Assembly: GCF_028680575.1 (NCBI RefSeq)
Contig: NZ_JAPCKI010000010.1
Coordinates: forward strand, 100,742-139,083
Source: Acidovorax benzenivorans
Lineage (GTDB): Bacteria > Pseudomonadota > Gammaproteobacteria > Burkholderiales > Burkholderiaceae_C
DNA length: 38,342 nt
Direction: 5' to 3'
Position 1 is the first letter of the stretch, and each line of letters opens with the position of its first letter. Both the position numbers and the translations under genes were made by a program. The notes below the pieces were generated by a model. It did no database searches, was not told the DNA's origin, and worked only from the letters and a program-made list of their open reading frames with translations. Shown in pieces: positions 8,473-16,514 of this stretch.

Positions 8473-9669
8473 ATGAGCAGTTTGATCGTCGCACCAGCCG
8501 TTTTGGCTCATCTTGAGCCTTTGGAGGGTTTGGTGCTACCCCTTCACCTGTCCGGAGAGCGTGGCCGAAATCGGGCCCCGAGCCTGCCCCAGGTAGCGGC
8601 CAATGACGACCGCTCTGCAGTTTTGGCCTGGCTGGCGCGCTACAGGGATTCACCAGCCACGTTGGCCAGCTATCGCAAGGAGGCGGAAAGGCTGTTGCTC
8701 TGGTGCGTGCACCAGCACGGCAAGGCCCTGTCCGATCTGACCCACGAGGACTTCCTGGCCTACGAGTCCTTTTTGGAAAATCCCCAACCGGTTGATCGAT
8801 GGGTCATGCAGGTCGCACAGAAGGCACCGAGGTCCTCGCCCCACTGGCGTCCGTTCGCCAAGCCGCTGGACCGGCAGAGCCAGCGCCAGGCACTCTCGAT
8901 CCTCAACAGCCTCTTCAACTGGCTGGTTCAAGCCGGGTATCTGGCGGGCAATCCCCTTGCTTTGCGGCGCCGCAAGTCCGTGGCCCGACCCGCCAAGACC
9001 AGCAGGTTTCTGCCTCACGAACACTGGGCGCAAGTGCGTGCGACGATTGAAGCCCTGCCCATCGGTACACCTCGGGCTGCTCTTCAAGCGGCCCGATACC
9101 GGTGGCTTTTCTCCCTTCTCTACATCGGTGGCCTGCGGATTTCAGAGGTCTGTAACAACTCCATGGGCGACTTTTACTGGCGACGGGGAACCGATGGACG
9201 CGAGCGCTGGTGGCTGGAGATTCGTGGCAAGGGAGAAAAAACCAGAGCGATCCCAGCGACAGACGAGTTGGTCTCGGAGCTGATGCGCTACCGAAAGTCG
9301 AATGACCTGGGACCTCTACCTCGCGAGGGAGATTCCGCACCACTGCTCCTGCCGTTGATTGGGGGGGCTAGACCTATGGGACGCAGTGCGGTGCACGAGT
9401 TGGTCAAGACAATTTTCCGTGAAACCGCAACCCGCCTGCGCGCGCTGGGGCCTGACCATGAGGCCGCTGCCGCTCATGTGGAGAAGGCCTCCGCCCACTG
9501 GATGAGGCATACAGCAGGCTCCCATCAGAGCGACAACATGGATCTCAAGGCTGTTCGCGACAACCTGGGGCACGCAAATATTTCCACCACCAGCATCTAT
9601 TTGCATACGGAAGATGATGCGCGCCACGACCAAACCACGAAAGCTCACAAGCTCGGCTGGTCTGGTTGA
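8473..9669 (+). CDS. tnpS: Tyrosine recombinase TnpS (cointegrate resolvase)
   Basis: This 398-residue site-specific recombinase has an N-terminal SAM-like core-binding domain (residues 45-160, LARYRDSPATLASYRKEAERLLLWC) and a C-terminal catalytic domain. Active-site residues are visible: Arg of GLRISE near 222, Lys of RGKGEKTR near 252, the HWMRH box (His/Arg) near 342-345, LGHANI His near 366, and the nucleophile Tyr in TSIYLHT near 375. In Tn4651-type transposons TnpS resolves cointegrates with TnpT at a site between the two genes, and a palindromic core lies directly upstream here. The ATG at 8473 comes ten bases after the palindrome, so TnpS binding could also autoregulate. A phage-type integrase is less likely given the tnpT partner. 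Confidence 0.88.
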   Translation: MSSLIVAPAVLAHLEPLEGLVLPLHLSGERGRNRAPSLPQVAANDDRSAVLAWLARYRDSPATLASYRKEAERLLLWCVHQHGKALSDLTHEDFLAYESFLENPQPVDRWVMQVAQKAPRSSPHWRPFAKPLDRQSQRQALSILNSLFNWLVQAGYLAGNPLALRRRKSVARPAKTSRFLPHEHWAQVRATIEALPIGTPRAALQAARYRWLFSLLYIGGLRISEVCNNSMGDFYWRRGTDGRERWWLEIRGKGEKTRAIPATDELVSELMRYRKSNDLGPLPREGDSAPLLLPLIGGARPMGRSAVHELVKTIFRETATRLRALGPDHEAAAAHVEKASAHWMRHTAGSHQSDNMDLKAVRDNLGHANISTTSIYLHTEDDARHDQTTKAHKLGWSG

Positions 9670-9710
9670 CGGCTACAAGTCGCCGCGGGTTGCCTATTGA
9701 CCATGCTTAC

Positions 9711-9746
9711 CCTAGTACGCCGAGGGGAAGAGAAGACTCGGCTAGG
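9711..9746. terminator. Imperfect hairpin between tnpS and the chemoreceptor gene
   Basis: CCTAG-3 nt-GCCGAG (9711-9724) can pair with CTCGGCTAGG (9737-9746) across a 12-nt loop, with a 3-nt bulge. It lies between converging genes and could act as a bidirectional terminator, although no T tract follows on either strand. Confidence 0.3.
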
Positions 9747-9830
9747 ATCTAGAACTCCCTCCAGCGCAGCGCATGGGTCAAGGCGGCGATTCAGTCCACC
9801 TGTGTGCGTTCGAGCGGTCGGTGCAACGCA

Positions 9831-11975
9831 TTAAAAAGATTCCCAGGCCCCATCTTCGCCTCCGGCCGCCTTGGGCTTGGCCGCACTGCTGAATGGCACT
9901 TGGCGCACGGGCCCAGCCGCCTTGGGAGCGGACGCAGCCGTCATCTTGACCTTCAGCTCCTTGGCCAACTGAATTACGGCCGTACCCACTTTTTGGGACG
10001 CTTTGGAGAAGCCCGTGTTGTTCTCCAACTGTTTTTCGGCCTCTTCGTAAGCCCTCTGGTTGATCAGGTGCGCCACCTTGCCGGCTTCCTGGTGAAATTG
10101 ACGATGCGATTCCAGTAGATTCACAAAGGAAGGCTTGCCGCCGTACTTCGATCCACCGGCGCCATACAGCCACTCGCCCAGATCACAGCAATCGTCTCTA
10201 AAAAGAGCGTCAGCATCAAGAGTTTCTCTCTTTGCAACAGCGGTACGCAACCTGGCGCGCCAGTTGGCATGGGACTGAATGGCGTTGTCCAGATTCACGC
10301 CCAAAGAGGCGCCGCCATGCCCGCTACCACCTGCAATGCGATCCAAGGCCTTGGTTGCTGGTGCAGCCACGCCGGTCGGCGCAAAGTGCACACGTGGCGT
10401 CTCAGCCTGCGCACGGTTAGCCTGGGCGCTTTGCTCATCGGCGGGTGACAATTTGAAAAACGCCACGGCACTCACCAAGTCTTGCGCCTGATTATTCAGA
10501 CTGCTGGCTGCAGCGGCCATTTCTTCCACCAGGGCGGCATTTTGCTGTGTGACCTGGTCCATCTGGGTCACCGCTTCGCCCACTTGGCTCACGCCCTGGC
10601 TTTGTTCGTTGCTGGCAGCACTGATCTCGCCCATGATATCGGTCACGCTACGGATGGCGGTGACGACTTCTGTCATGGTTGCCCCCGCCTGATCAACGAG
10701 TACGGTGCCTTGTTCGACCCGGTCTACGCTGGCGGTGATGAGACTCTTGATTTCCTTGGCCGCGTCGGCTGATCGGCCTGCCAGATTGCGCACCTCGCTG
10801 GCCACCACGGCAAAGCCACGGCCTTGCTCACCCGCACGGGCGGCTTCCACCGCAGCGTTCAGCGCCAGGATGTTGGTCTGGAAGGCAATCCCATCGATGA
10901 CGCTGATGATGTCGGAGATCTTGCGTGAGCTCTCATGGATACCCTTCATGGTTTCAACCACCTGGCCCACCACCTCGCCGCCATGCACGGCCACCGTAGA
11001 GGCGCTCATGGCCAATTGGTTGGCTTGGCGGGCGTTGTCCGCGTTCTGGCGCACTGTGGAATTGAGTTGTTCCATGGATGCAGCGGTCTGCTGCAAGGCA
11101 CTGGCTTGCTGCTCGGTGCGCGCACTCAGGTCGTTGTTGCCCTGGGCGATTTCGGACGAGGCCGTCGCCACGTTCTCAGACCCTTCACGCACATGGCCCA
11201 CGATGCGCGACAGGCTTTGCTGCATCTCCGCCAGGGCATGCAGCAGGCGGGCAGGCTCGTCCTTGCCCTGGGCGTCGATGTCGATCGACAAATTGCCCCG
11301 GCTGATTTCTTCGGCCGCCTCTACCGCACGCTGCACTGGGGTGGTGATGGAACGCGTGGCCCACACGGCAAACAGCAGCCCCAGCATCAAGGACACTCCT
11401 GCACCGACGCCCAGCGTCCACTGGCTCGTGACGGCTGTTTTCAGAACAGACTCTTCAAAAGCAATCAATTCGTCATGGGTGTATTTGGTAACAGCTTCCA
11501 GGGCTTTGATGTAGTTCTGCGCCAGAGGGCGCAACTCGCTGTCAACCAGTGCAAAAACGTCCTCACCGGCCTTTTTGCGCTCCAGCAACTTCGCCCGTGC
11601 AGCGAGGTAGGTCTTGCGTGCCGACGCCACATTGGCCAACAGCTCCTTGCTCTTGGCGCCCTCCATCAGCCCTTCCAGCTTCTTTTGTCCTTCAGTCACC
11701 TCCTTGGTGGTGGCAGCCATCTCCGCGCCCAAGGATGAGATGTACGCAGCATCCGATGTTTTGAGCGCCGCTGAGGCTCGTGCCCAGTTCAAATCAATGG
11801 CGGCCTTCCAATTCATGGCTAACTCATTGCGCTCAATTTCTATGGATGAAATGCGCACGGTGGCTTCTTTGAGAGTCGATAGACGCCAAACACCAACAGT
11901 GGCAATCAGGGCAGTGATCAAGAGGATGAGGCCAAATGCCAATCCCAAGCGGGTACCGATTTTGAGGTGGTTCAT
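9831..11975 (-). CDS. Methyl-accepting chemotaxis protein with C-terminal CZB zinc-binding domain
   Basis: This 714-residue chemoreceptor has a first membrane helix at about 11-30, a periplasmic four-helix-bundle sensor (30-190), a second helix near 190-210, a HAMP domain (RSITTPVQRAVEAAEEISRG onward), and the signalling domain. The conserved hairpin tip (FQTNILALNAAVEAARAGE...GFAVVASEVRNLAGRS) couples to CheA/CheW. After the signalling domain comes a CZB domain (about 555-680) with the expected His/Cys ligands: SHANWRARL, DDCCDLGEWLYG, and LLESHRQFHQEAG. CZB domains bind zinc and in other bacteria sense hypochlorous acid or zinc. The ATG at 11975 follows AAAGAGACACT. The gene stands alone, convergent with tnpS; no chemotaxis kinase genes are nearby. 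Confidence 0.93.
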   Translation of the reverse strand: MNHLKIGTRLGLAFGLILLITALIATVGVWRLSTLKEATVRISSIEIERNELAMNWKAAIDLNWARASAALKTSDAAYISSLGAEMAATTKEVTEGQKKLEGLMEGAKSKELLANVASARKTYLAARAKLLERKKAGEDVFALVDSELRPLAQNYIKALEAVTKYTHDELIAFEESVLKTAVTSQWTLGVGAGVSLMLGLLFAVWATRSITTPVQRAVEAAEEISRGNLSIDIDAQGKDEPARLLHALAEMQQSLSRIVGHVREGSENVATASSEIAQGNNDLSARTEQQASALQQTAASMEQLNSTVRQNADNARQANQLAMSASTVAVHGGEVVGQVVETMKGIHESSRKISDIISVIDGIAFQTNILALNAAVEAARAGEQGRGFAVVASEVRNLAGRSADAAKEIKSLITASVDRVEQGTVLVDQAGATMTEVVTAIRSVTDIMGEISAASNEQSQGVSQVGEAVTQMDQVTQQNAALVEEMAAAASSLNNQAQDLVSAVAFFKLSPADEQSAQANRAQAETPRVHFAPTGVAAPATKALDRIAGGSGHGGASLGVNLDNAIQSHANWRARLRTAVAKRETLDADALFRDDCCDLGEWLYGAGGSKYGGKPSFVNLLESHRQFHQEAGKVAHLINQRAYEEAEKQLENNTGFSKASQKVGTAVIQLAKELKVKMTAASAPKAAGPVRQVPFSSAAKPKAAGGEDGAWESF

Positions 11976-12045
11976 AGTGTCTCTTTATAAAAGGCTTATT
12001 GATGCAGCTACGCGGCCTTGCCGGATGGATGCAGCATGGGTGCAA

Positions 12046-13785
12046 TCAGGCGATCAATTCGGGCGCCAGTTCAACGATAGCTTGATAGTGGGAAAGGAAC
12101 ACCTGCCCGCTGAGGCCATTCAGAAACTCGGTTTTTCTCAAACGATCCATCACAGGGCCCTTGACTTCTGAGAGATGAAGCCGCACGCCAGCCCCGCGTA
12201 AGCGCAGATCGATAGCTTCCAAGCTTTCCAGTGCACTCGCATCAATATCGTTGATGGCTGAGCACAGCAATATCACGTGCACCAACCCGTGGCGGCTGGC
12301 AACGGCGCTATTGATGCGGTCTTCCAGCGCGCGTGAGTTGGCGAAGTACAGGCTTTCGTCCACCCGCAGGCTCAGCACCCGTGGGCTCACCGCCACTGCA
12401 TGGCGCTGCACATTGCGAAAATGCTCGGTGCCGACGACAAGACCCACCTCGGCCATGTGCGGGCGACTGGTGCGGTAGAGGTAGAGCGCCAGGGACACTC
12501 CTACCCCCACAATCAGCCCGGTCTCAACGCCCACAGTGAGGGTGGCCACCAGCGTGGCCACAACTGCAGAAAAGTCGGACTTCGCGTAGTTCCAAGTCTT
12601 GCGCAGGATGCTGAAATCCACCAGTGAGAGTACCGCCACCACGATGGTGGCGGCCAACGTGGCCTGTGGCAGGTAGTACAGTGCGGGCGTAAGGAACAGC
12701 GAGGCCAGTGTGATACCGGCCGCGGTGAACACACCCGCGGCGGGTGTTTGCGCCCCGGCGTCAAAATTAACTACCGAGCGTGCAAAGCCACCCGTGACCG
12801 GAAAGCCTCCGGTTAACGCCGCCGAGAGGTTGCTCGACCCGAGCGCTACCAGTTCCTGGTCGGGCTCGATGCGCTGGCGCCGCTTGGCCGCCAGCGTCTG
12901 CCCGACCGATACCGACTCCACAAATCCAACCACGCTGATGAGCAGTGCCGGCACCAGCAGCGCCTGCCACAGACCCAGATCCCACAGAGGCAGCGTGAAC
13001 GGCGGCAAACCCTGGGGCACGGCGCCCACGATCTTCACGCCTTGAAGTTGCCAGTCCAGCGCCCAGGTGAGCAGCGTTGTCACGGCGATGGCAGCCACCG
13101 GCCCAGTCTTGGCCACCACGTCGGCCGCGCGCGGCTTCATGCCCAGGCGCTGCAGCAAGGGTTTGAGACCGCTGCGCACCCAGAACAAAAACGCGACGGT
13201 TGCAGCTCCAATGGCCAGGGTCAGCACATGCACCTGGCCGAGCTGTGACATCAGGGACAGGCTCAGATCCAGGAAGTTGTGCCCTTCGGCGCTCACACCC
13301 ATCAACGTCTTGAGCTGGCTGGCCGCGATCAGGATGCCCGATGCCGAAATGAAGCCTGAGATGACCGGGTGGCTGAGGAAGTTGGCAAGAAAGCCAAGAC
13401 GTAGCAACCCCATGGACAGCAGCAGCAAGCCCGAAAGAAAAGCCAGCGTGATGGCTACTGCCCAGTATTCGGGTGTACCAGCCGGGGCGTGCTGTCCGAT
13501 GGCAGCAGCTGTCATGAGCGAGACTACCGCCACCGGCCCCACCGCAAGCACGCGGCTGGTGCCGAACACCGCATATAGCAGTAGCGGCGCTACGCTGGCG
13601 TAGAGACCCACCTCGGGCGGCAAGCCCGCGAGCATGGCGTAGGCGAGACTCTGAGGTATCAACATGATGGTGACGATGAGTGCCGCCACGCCATCACTCA
13701 CCAGAGCCTCTCGGTTGTACGCTCGACCCCATTGCAACACAGGCAGTGAAGGCAACATGCGGCGCCAGGATGGCATTGTGATCAT
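12046..13785 (-). CDS. SulP-family anion transporter with STAS domain
   Basis: This 579-residue SulP/SLC26 transporter has the SulP start motif (LIVTIMLIPQSLAYAMLAGLPPEVGLYASV, residues 36-65), about 10-12 membrane segments, and a C-terminal cytoplasmic STAS domain (about 455-565, with LCSAINDIDASALESLE). The family moves sulfate, bicarbonate or other anions across the inner membrane. As the last gene of a BigR-type sulfur operon, it plausibly exports or imports sulfite or sulfate produced from persulfide oxidation. That substrate is inferred from context only. It starts 29 bases after the DUF442 gene. An alternative Met at codon 4 is possible. Confidence 0.9.
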   Translation of the reverse strand: MITMPSWRRMLPSLPVLQWGRAYNREALVSDGVAALIVTIMLIPQSLAYAMLAGLPPEVGLYASVAPLLLYAVFGTSRVLAVGPVAVVSLMTAAAIGQHAPAGTPEYWAVAITLAFLSGLLLLSMGLLRLGFLANFLSHPVISGFISASGILIAASQLKTLMGVSAEGHNFLDLSLSLMSQLGQVHVLTLAIGAATVAFLFWVRSGLKPLLQRLGMKPRAADVVAKTGPVAAIAVTTLLTWALDWQLQGVKIVGAVPQGLPPFTLPLWDLGLWQALLVPALLISVVGFVESVSVGQTLAAKRRQRIEPDQELVALGSSNLSAALTGGFPVTGGFARSVVNFDAGAQTPAAGVFTAAGITLASLFLTPALYYLPQATLAATIVVAVLSLVDFSILRKTWNYAKSDFSAVVATLVATLTVGVETGLIVGVGVSLALYLYRTSRPHMAEVGLVVGTEHFRNVQRHAVAVSPRVLSLRVDESLYFANSRALEDRINSAVASRHGLVHVILLCSAINDIDASALESLEAIDLRLRGAGVRLHLSEVKGPVMDRLRKTEFLNGLSGQVFLSHYQAIVELAPELIA

Positions 13786-13813
13786 GGAAAGATACCTGTG
13801 CAGGCGCTAAACA

Positions 13814-14245
13814 TCACAACTTCGATGGCGGCACGGGTGGTGCCAAACTGGTCAGGTTGATTCCGGCCTGGGCGGCCCGCTGTACGAGATCTGGCCAGGG
13901 CGTTGAACCCACTTGCGAAAGCGCCCAAAGCAAGGCTGATCGCGTACCGCTGCGGCAGTAGGCCAGCACAGGGCTAGGTAACTGTGTCAGCAAGTCACCA
14001 AAATCGCGTCCGTCCTGCGCGCGAACGCTACCCGAGACGACGGGCAGATAGGCCAGCTTCAGTCCGGCTGCGTGTGCAGCCGTCGCAATATCCTGTGAGC
14101 TGAACTGCCCTGGGCTTTCACCATCTGGACGGTTGCAGACTAGAGATTTGAAGCCGGCGGCAGCAATCGCCTGAAGGTCGTCTGGAGAGATTTGCCCAGT
14201 GACCGACAAGGCTTCGGAGAGAGGTACGGCGTTGAAAGGGGTCAC
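13814..14245 (-). CDS. DUF442/TIGR01244-type sulfurtransferase (rhodanese/phosphatase-like)
   Basis: This 143-residue protein is of the DUF442 family, which has a dual-specificity-phosphatase/rhodanese-like fold. The catalytic loop AYCRSGTRS carries Cys97 and Arg102 (CX5R). The FKSLVCNRPDGE segment is typical of the domain, as is the phosphatase-like ISPDDLQAIAAAG start. In BigR-regulated Blh proteins this domain is fused to a persulfide dioxygenase; here it is a separate protein, and the dioxygenase is the plus-strand gene at 15577. It probably moves sulfane sulfur between thiols in the cytoplasm. The GTG start at 14245 has GGAG seven bases upstream and nearly abuts the stop of the upstream YedE gene, so the two are co-translated. 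Confidence 0.85.
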   Translation of the reverse strand: MTPFNAVPLSEALSVTGQISPDDLQAIAAAGFKSLVCNRPDGESPGQFSSQDIATAAHAAGLKLAYLPVVSGSVRAQDGRDFGDLLTQLPSPVLAYCRSGTRSALLWALSQVGSTPWPDLVQRAAQAGINLTSLAPPVPPSKL

Positions 14246-14246
14246 C

Positions 14247-14687
14247 TCACGCTCCCATACGTCGACGCGAGCCTGCGCGCTCGGCGATTTCGAAAATTGC
14301 CATGCCGAAGAGCATGGCCGCCATGAAAACCGCTGCCTTCAGTTCGCCCGCAGCCATGGACACAATACCCGGACCTGGGCAGAACCCTGACAAACCCCAG
14401 CCTATGCCAAAGGTCAGACCGCCAGTGAGCAAGCGTTTGTCGATCTGAGTGGCCTTGGGCAGGTTCAGAGCGCCGCCCAAAAAGTTGCTGTTGCTGTTGC
14501 GCTTGCGCGCAAGGGCAAAGGCGAAAAAGCCCACTGCGACTGCACCGCCCATGACAAAGGCAAGTGACGGAACCCAAGTGCCAGAAAGATCCAGGAAACC
14601 CAGCACTTTTGACGGGTCGGTCATACCTGAGAGCAACAGGTCCAGGCCGAAAAGAAGGCCCACAAAAAATTCGGTGATGCGGTGCAT
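14247..14687 (-). CDS. YeeE/YedE-family (DUF6691) membrane protein, second half-transporter
   Basis: This 146-residue, four-helix membrane protein has the YeeE/YedE signature (FFVGLLFGLDLLLSGMTDPSKVLGFLDL near the start, then GWGLSGFCPGPGIVSM). The invariant Cys lies in the SGFCPGP loop. Members occur as pairs of short proteins that together resemble one full YeeE thiosulfate/sulfur transporter. They are standard components of BigR-type operons. ATG 14687 is preceded by AAGGAG that overlaps the stop of the upstream partner, showing translational coupling. Because the partner is frameshifted, the pair may not be functional. Confidence 0.85.
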   Translation of the reverse strand: MHRITEFFVGLLFGLDLLLSGMTDPSKVLGFLDLSGTWVPSLAFVMGGAVAVGFFAFALARKRNSNSNFLGGALNLPKATQIDKRLLTGGLTFGIGWGLSGFCPGPGIVSMAAGELKAAVFMAAMLFGMAIFEIAERAGSRRRMGA

Positions 14688-14698
14688 GTAGATGCTCC

Positions 14699-15135
14699 TT
14701 ACAGAACGTGGCGAATCACGAAGACCATGGCGAAACCCGCACCCATGAACGCTAGCGTGGCCACCAGTGAGCGGGGCGACAGGCGCGAAAGACCGCAGAC
14801 GCCATGTCTGCTGGTGCAGCCCGAGCCGTAGCGTGTGCCCAGACCTACCAGAAGCCCGGCTCCCACGATGGTGGCGAAACCGGCGTCGATGCGTGGCGCC
14901 TGCACAAAGTCGGCAGGCGCCAGCAAGCCGCACACGAGAGGTGCAGCCAGCATGCCCAGCAGGAAGGCGATTTGCCAGCCGGCGTCTCCCAGCTTAGTGG
15001 TAACAGGCCACCCAGGATGCCGCTGATGCCTAGCACCCGGCCATTGACCAGGATGTAGAAGGCCGACGCTACGCCCAGCAGGATGCCGCCGAACAACGAA
15101 GCCAAGGGCGTGAAATTGACCCAATCAATCGTCAT
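14699..15135 (-). pseudogene. YeeE/YedE-family first half-transporter, frameshifted
   Basis: The N-terminal half (MTIDWVNFTPLASLFGG ... GISGILGGLLP) is in one frame from the ATG at 15135. The C-terminal half (KLGDAGWQIAFLLGMLAAP ... GSGCTSRHGVCGLSRLS) continues in another frame to the stop at 14699. The break falls at about 14993-15008. The interval is 437 bases; restoring one base gives a 145-residue protein, the same size as its downstream partner (146). The family Cys-containing loop (GSGCTSRHGVCG) is intact in the second frame. Both halves are well preserved, so this is a recent mutation or a sequencing/assembly error rather than an old pseudogene. The start lies three bases after the ArsR gene stop. 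Confidence 0.85.
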
Positions 15136-15138
15136 GAC

Positions 15139-15459
15139 TCACTTCGTTTCACAAACACAAAATTGTTCGTACAGCACCTGCATCACGGCTAGCGCTTTGG
15201 GGCTGGTCAATGCGTAGTGGATGTTTTTGCCTTCACGGCGGGTGCTCACCAGTTCCTCATCGCGCAACACGGTTAGTTGCTGCGACAAGGTGGGCTGCAC
15301 GATGCCCAACAACTCTTCAAGCTCACCAACCCGGCGTTCGCCCTGCGAGAGTTGGCACAGGATGAGCAGCCGGTCTGGGTTGGCCAGCACCTTCATCACT
15401 CGGCAGGCCCTGTCCGCGGCCAACTGCATTTGTTCCAAGTCCATCACGGAGTTCTTCAT
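15139..15459 (-). CDS. ArsR-family sulfane-sulfur/H2S-responsive repressor, BigR/SqrR type
   Basis: This is a 106-residue ArsR/SmtB winged-helix repressor. The DNA-reading helix is in GIVQPTLSQQLTVLRDEELV and the wing is in STRREGKNIHYAL. It lacks the metal-binding CVC box of ArsR; instead it has Cys35 (LLILCQLSQGE) and Cys101/Cys103 (EQFCVCETK). Cys35 and Cys101 match the two-cysteine layout of BigR and SqrR, which form a di- or polysulfide link and leave DNA when sulfane sulfur rises. It heads the minus-strand operon and faces the persulfide dioxygenase gene across a perfect palindrome containing both promoters, the expected operator. Derepression by sulfide or polysulfide is the likely regulation. 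Confidence 0.88.
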   Translation of the reverse strand: MKNSVMDLEQMQLAADRACRVMKVLANPDRLLILCQLSQGERRVGELEELLGIVQPTLSQQLTVLRDEELVSTRREGKNIHYALTSPKALAVMQVLYEQFCVCETK

Positions 15460-15511
15460 CGGTGCTTCTTTCTGGGGTGTGGCGGCCTACGACTTTTTAT
15501 ACGATAGCAAT

Positions 15512-15540
15512 AATATATTGACAAATAAACTATCTGTCAA
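15512..15540 (-). promoter_or_regulatory. Sigma-70 promoter for the ArsR-YeeE-YedE-DUF442-SulP operon
   Basis: On the minus strand TTGACA (15540-15535), 17 bases, then TATATT (15517-15512) mirrors the plus-strand promoter exactly. The two polymerase sites overlap completely and cannot be occupied together. Confidence 0.82.
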
Positions 15541-15546
15541 TATATT
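15518..15546 (+). promoter_or_regulatory. Sigma-70 promoter for the persulfide dioxygenase operon
   Basis: TTGACA (15518-15523), 17 bases, then TATATT (15541-15546) is nearly consensus. The predicted start of transcription is near 15553, before AGGAG and the ATG at 15577. Confidence 0.82.
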
Positions 15547-15576
15547 ATCTTTAGCTTATTTAAAAAGGAGCTGCCC

Positions 15577-16461
15577 ATGACAAACGCCCCAACATCAACT
15601 CCTCAGCCCCATGTGCATGGAATGTTCGACCCAGCCACTTGGACGGTGTCCTATGTTGTGCACAACGGCCCTGGCAGCGAAGCAGCGATCATCGACTCAG
15701 TGCTCGACTACGACCCAAAATCGGGCCGCACAACGCACACCTCTGCTGACAAGGTGATCGACTATGTGCGCACCCATCAACTCAAGGTGCGATGGATCCT
15801 AGAAACTCACGCACACGCTGATCACCTTTCGGCCGCGCCGTACTTGCAGGCGCATCTCGGCGGAAAGATCGGCATTGGCGGCAACATCACCGCAGTTCAA
15901 AAGGTGTTCAAGGGCGTTTTCAACCTGGAGCCGAGTTTCAAACAGGATGGCTCGCAGTTCGACCATCTTTTTCAGGAAGGAGAAAGCATCCCATTGGGCA
16001 TGCTGTCTGGTGAAGTGATGTTCGTGCCCGGTCACACGCCAGCCTGTGCTGCCTATCGCTTTGGTGAAGCGGTGTTCGTGGGCGACACCCTTTTCATGCC
16101 GGATGTGGGCACTGCGCGCTGCGACTTCCCCGGCGGCGACGCCCGCGCGCTTTACGCCTCCACTCGCAAGCTGCTGAGCCTGCCACCCGAAACACGCCTC
16201 TTCATGTGTCACGACTACCCCCCTAACGACCGGCCGGTGGCTTTCGAGACGACGGTGGCCGAACAGCGAGCTAAAAACATCCACGTGCACGATGGTGTGA
16301 GCGCAGATGAATTCGTGACCATGCGCACGAAGCGCGATGCAACCCTGGAGATGCCCACCTTGATCCTTCCATCGGTTCAAGTGAACATCCGCGCTGGCGA
16401 GCTGCCGCCCAAAGAAGACAACGGCGTCGCGTACCTGAAGATCCCCTTGAACGCACTTTGA
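15577..16461 (+). CDS. Persulfide dioxygenase (metallo-beta-lactamase fold, Blh/ETHE1-like)
   Basis: This 294-residue metallo-beta-lactamase-fold protein has THAHADH (His78, His80, Asp82, His83), PGHTPA (His153), VGDTLF (Asp170), and a C-terminal CHDYPP His. These are the ligands of persulfide dioxygenases of the Blh/ETHE1 group, which oxidise glutathione persulfide to sulfite with one iron (His78, His153, Asp170). The length and the FDPATWTVSYVVH start fit the dioxygenase half of Blh. The ATG at 15577 follows AAGGAG and lies just downstream of the ArsR-controlled promoter. It clears the sulfane sulfur produced by sulfide oxidation, while the DUF442 partner is encoded divergently. Confidence 0.9.
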   Translation: MTNAPTSTPQPHVHGMFDPATWTVSYVVHNGPGSEAAIIDSVLDYDPKSGRTTHTSADKVIDYVRTHQLKVRWILETHAHADHLSAAPYLQAHLGGKIGIGGNITAVQKVFKGVFNLEPSFKQDGSQFDHLFQEGESIPLGMLSGEVMFVPGHTPACAAYRFGEAVFVGDTLFMPDVGTARCDFPGGDARALYASTRKLLSLPPETRLFMCHDYPPNDRPVAFETTVAEQRAKNIHVHDGVSADEFVTMRTKRDATLEMPTLILPSVQVNIRAGELPPKEDNGVAYLKIPLNAL

Positions 16462-16514
16462 TCAAGTGCGCACATGGCTATTTAGCCATCCATTTTTACT
16501 TTTGGAGAATTACC

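Larger units (their letters stand above)
1324..9669. mobile_element. Tn3-family transposon of the Tn4651 type (tnpA, cargo, tnpT/tnpS); right end not found
   Basis: The left boundary is a 38-bp terminal repeat starting GGGG and ending TTAAG that interrupts the SDR gene. tnpA follows, then two minus-strand cargo genes, then divergent tnpT and tnpS around a palindromic core site. Tn3-family elements that resolve cointegrates with a tyrosine recombinase (TnpS) and a partner (TnpT) belong to the Tn4651 group. I could not find a matching inverted terminal repeat after tnpS, nor a copy of the five bases before the left end (CATGA), nor the rest of the SDR gene. The element therefore appears to have lost its right end, or that end lies elsewhere. 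The end coordinate given is the tnpS stop, a minimum. Confidence 0.75.
15510..15548. promoter_or_regulatory. Palindromic operator shared by the divergent sulfur operons
   Basis: ATAATATATTGACA (15510-15523) and TGTCAATATATTAT (15535-15548) are perfect 14-bp inverted arms with an 11-base spacer. Each arm contains the -35 box of one promoter and the -10 box of the opposite promoter. A dimeric ArsR repressor bound here would block both operons at once. Confidence 0.85.

Noticed and set aside
10705..11738. Two long plus-strand open frames (269 and 267 codons) inside the chemoreceptor gene
   Set aside because: Both are antisense to highly conserved chemoreceptor sequence and have no protein-like features; they are a by-product of high GC codon use.
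14247..14933. A 228-codon version of the YedE gene starting at 14933
   Set aside because: The first 82 codons are out of frame with the YeeE partner's coding sequence; ATG 14687 has AAGGAG and begins the family homology.
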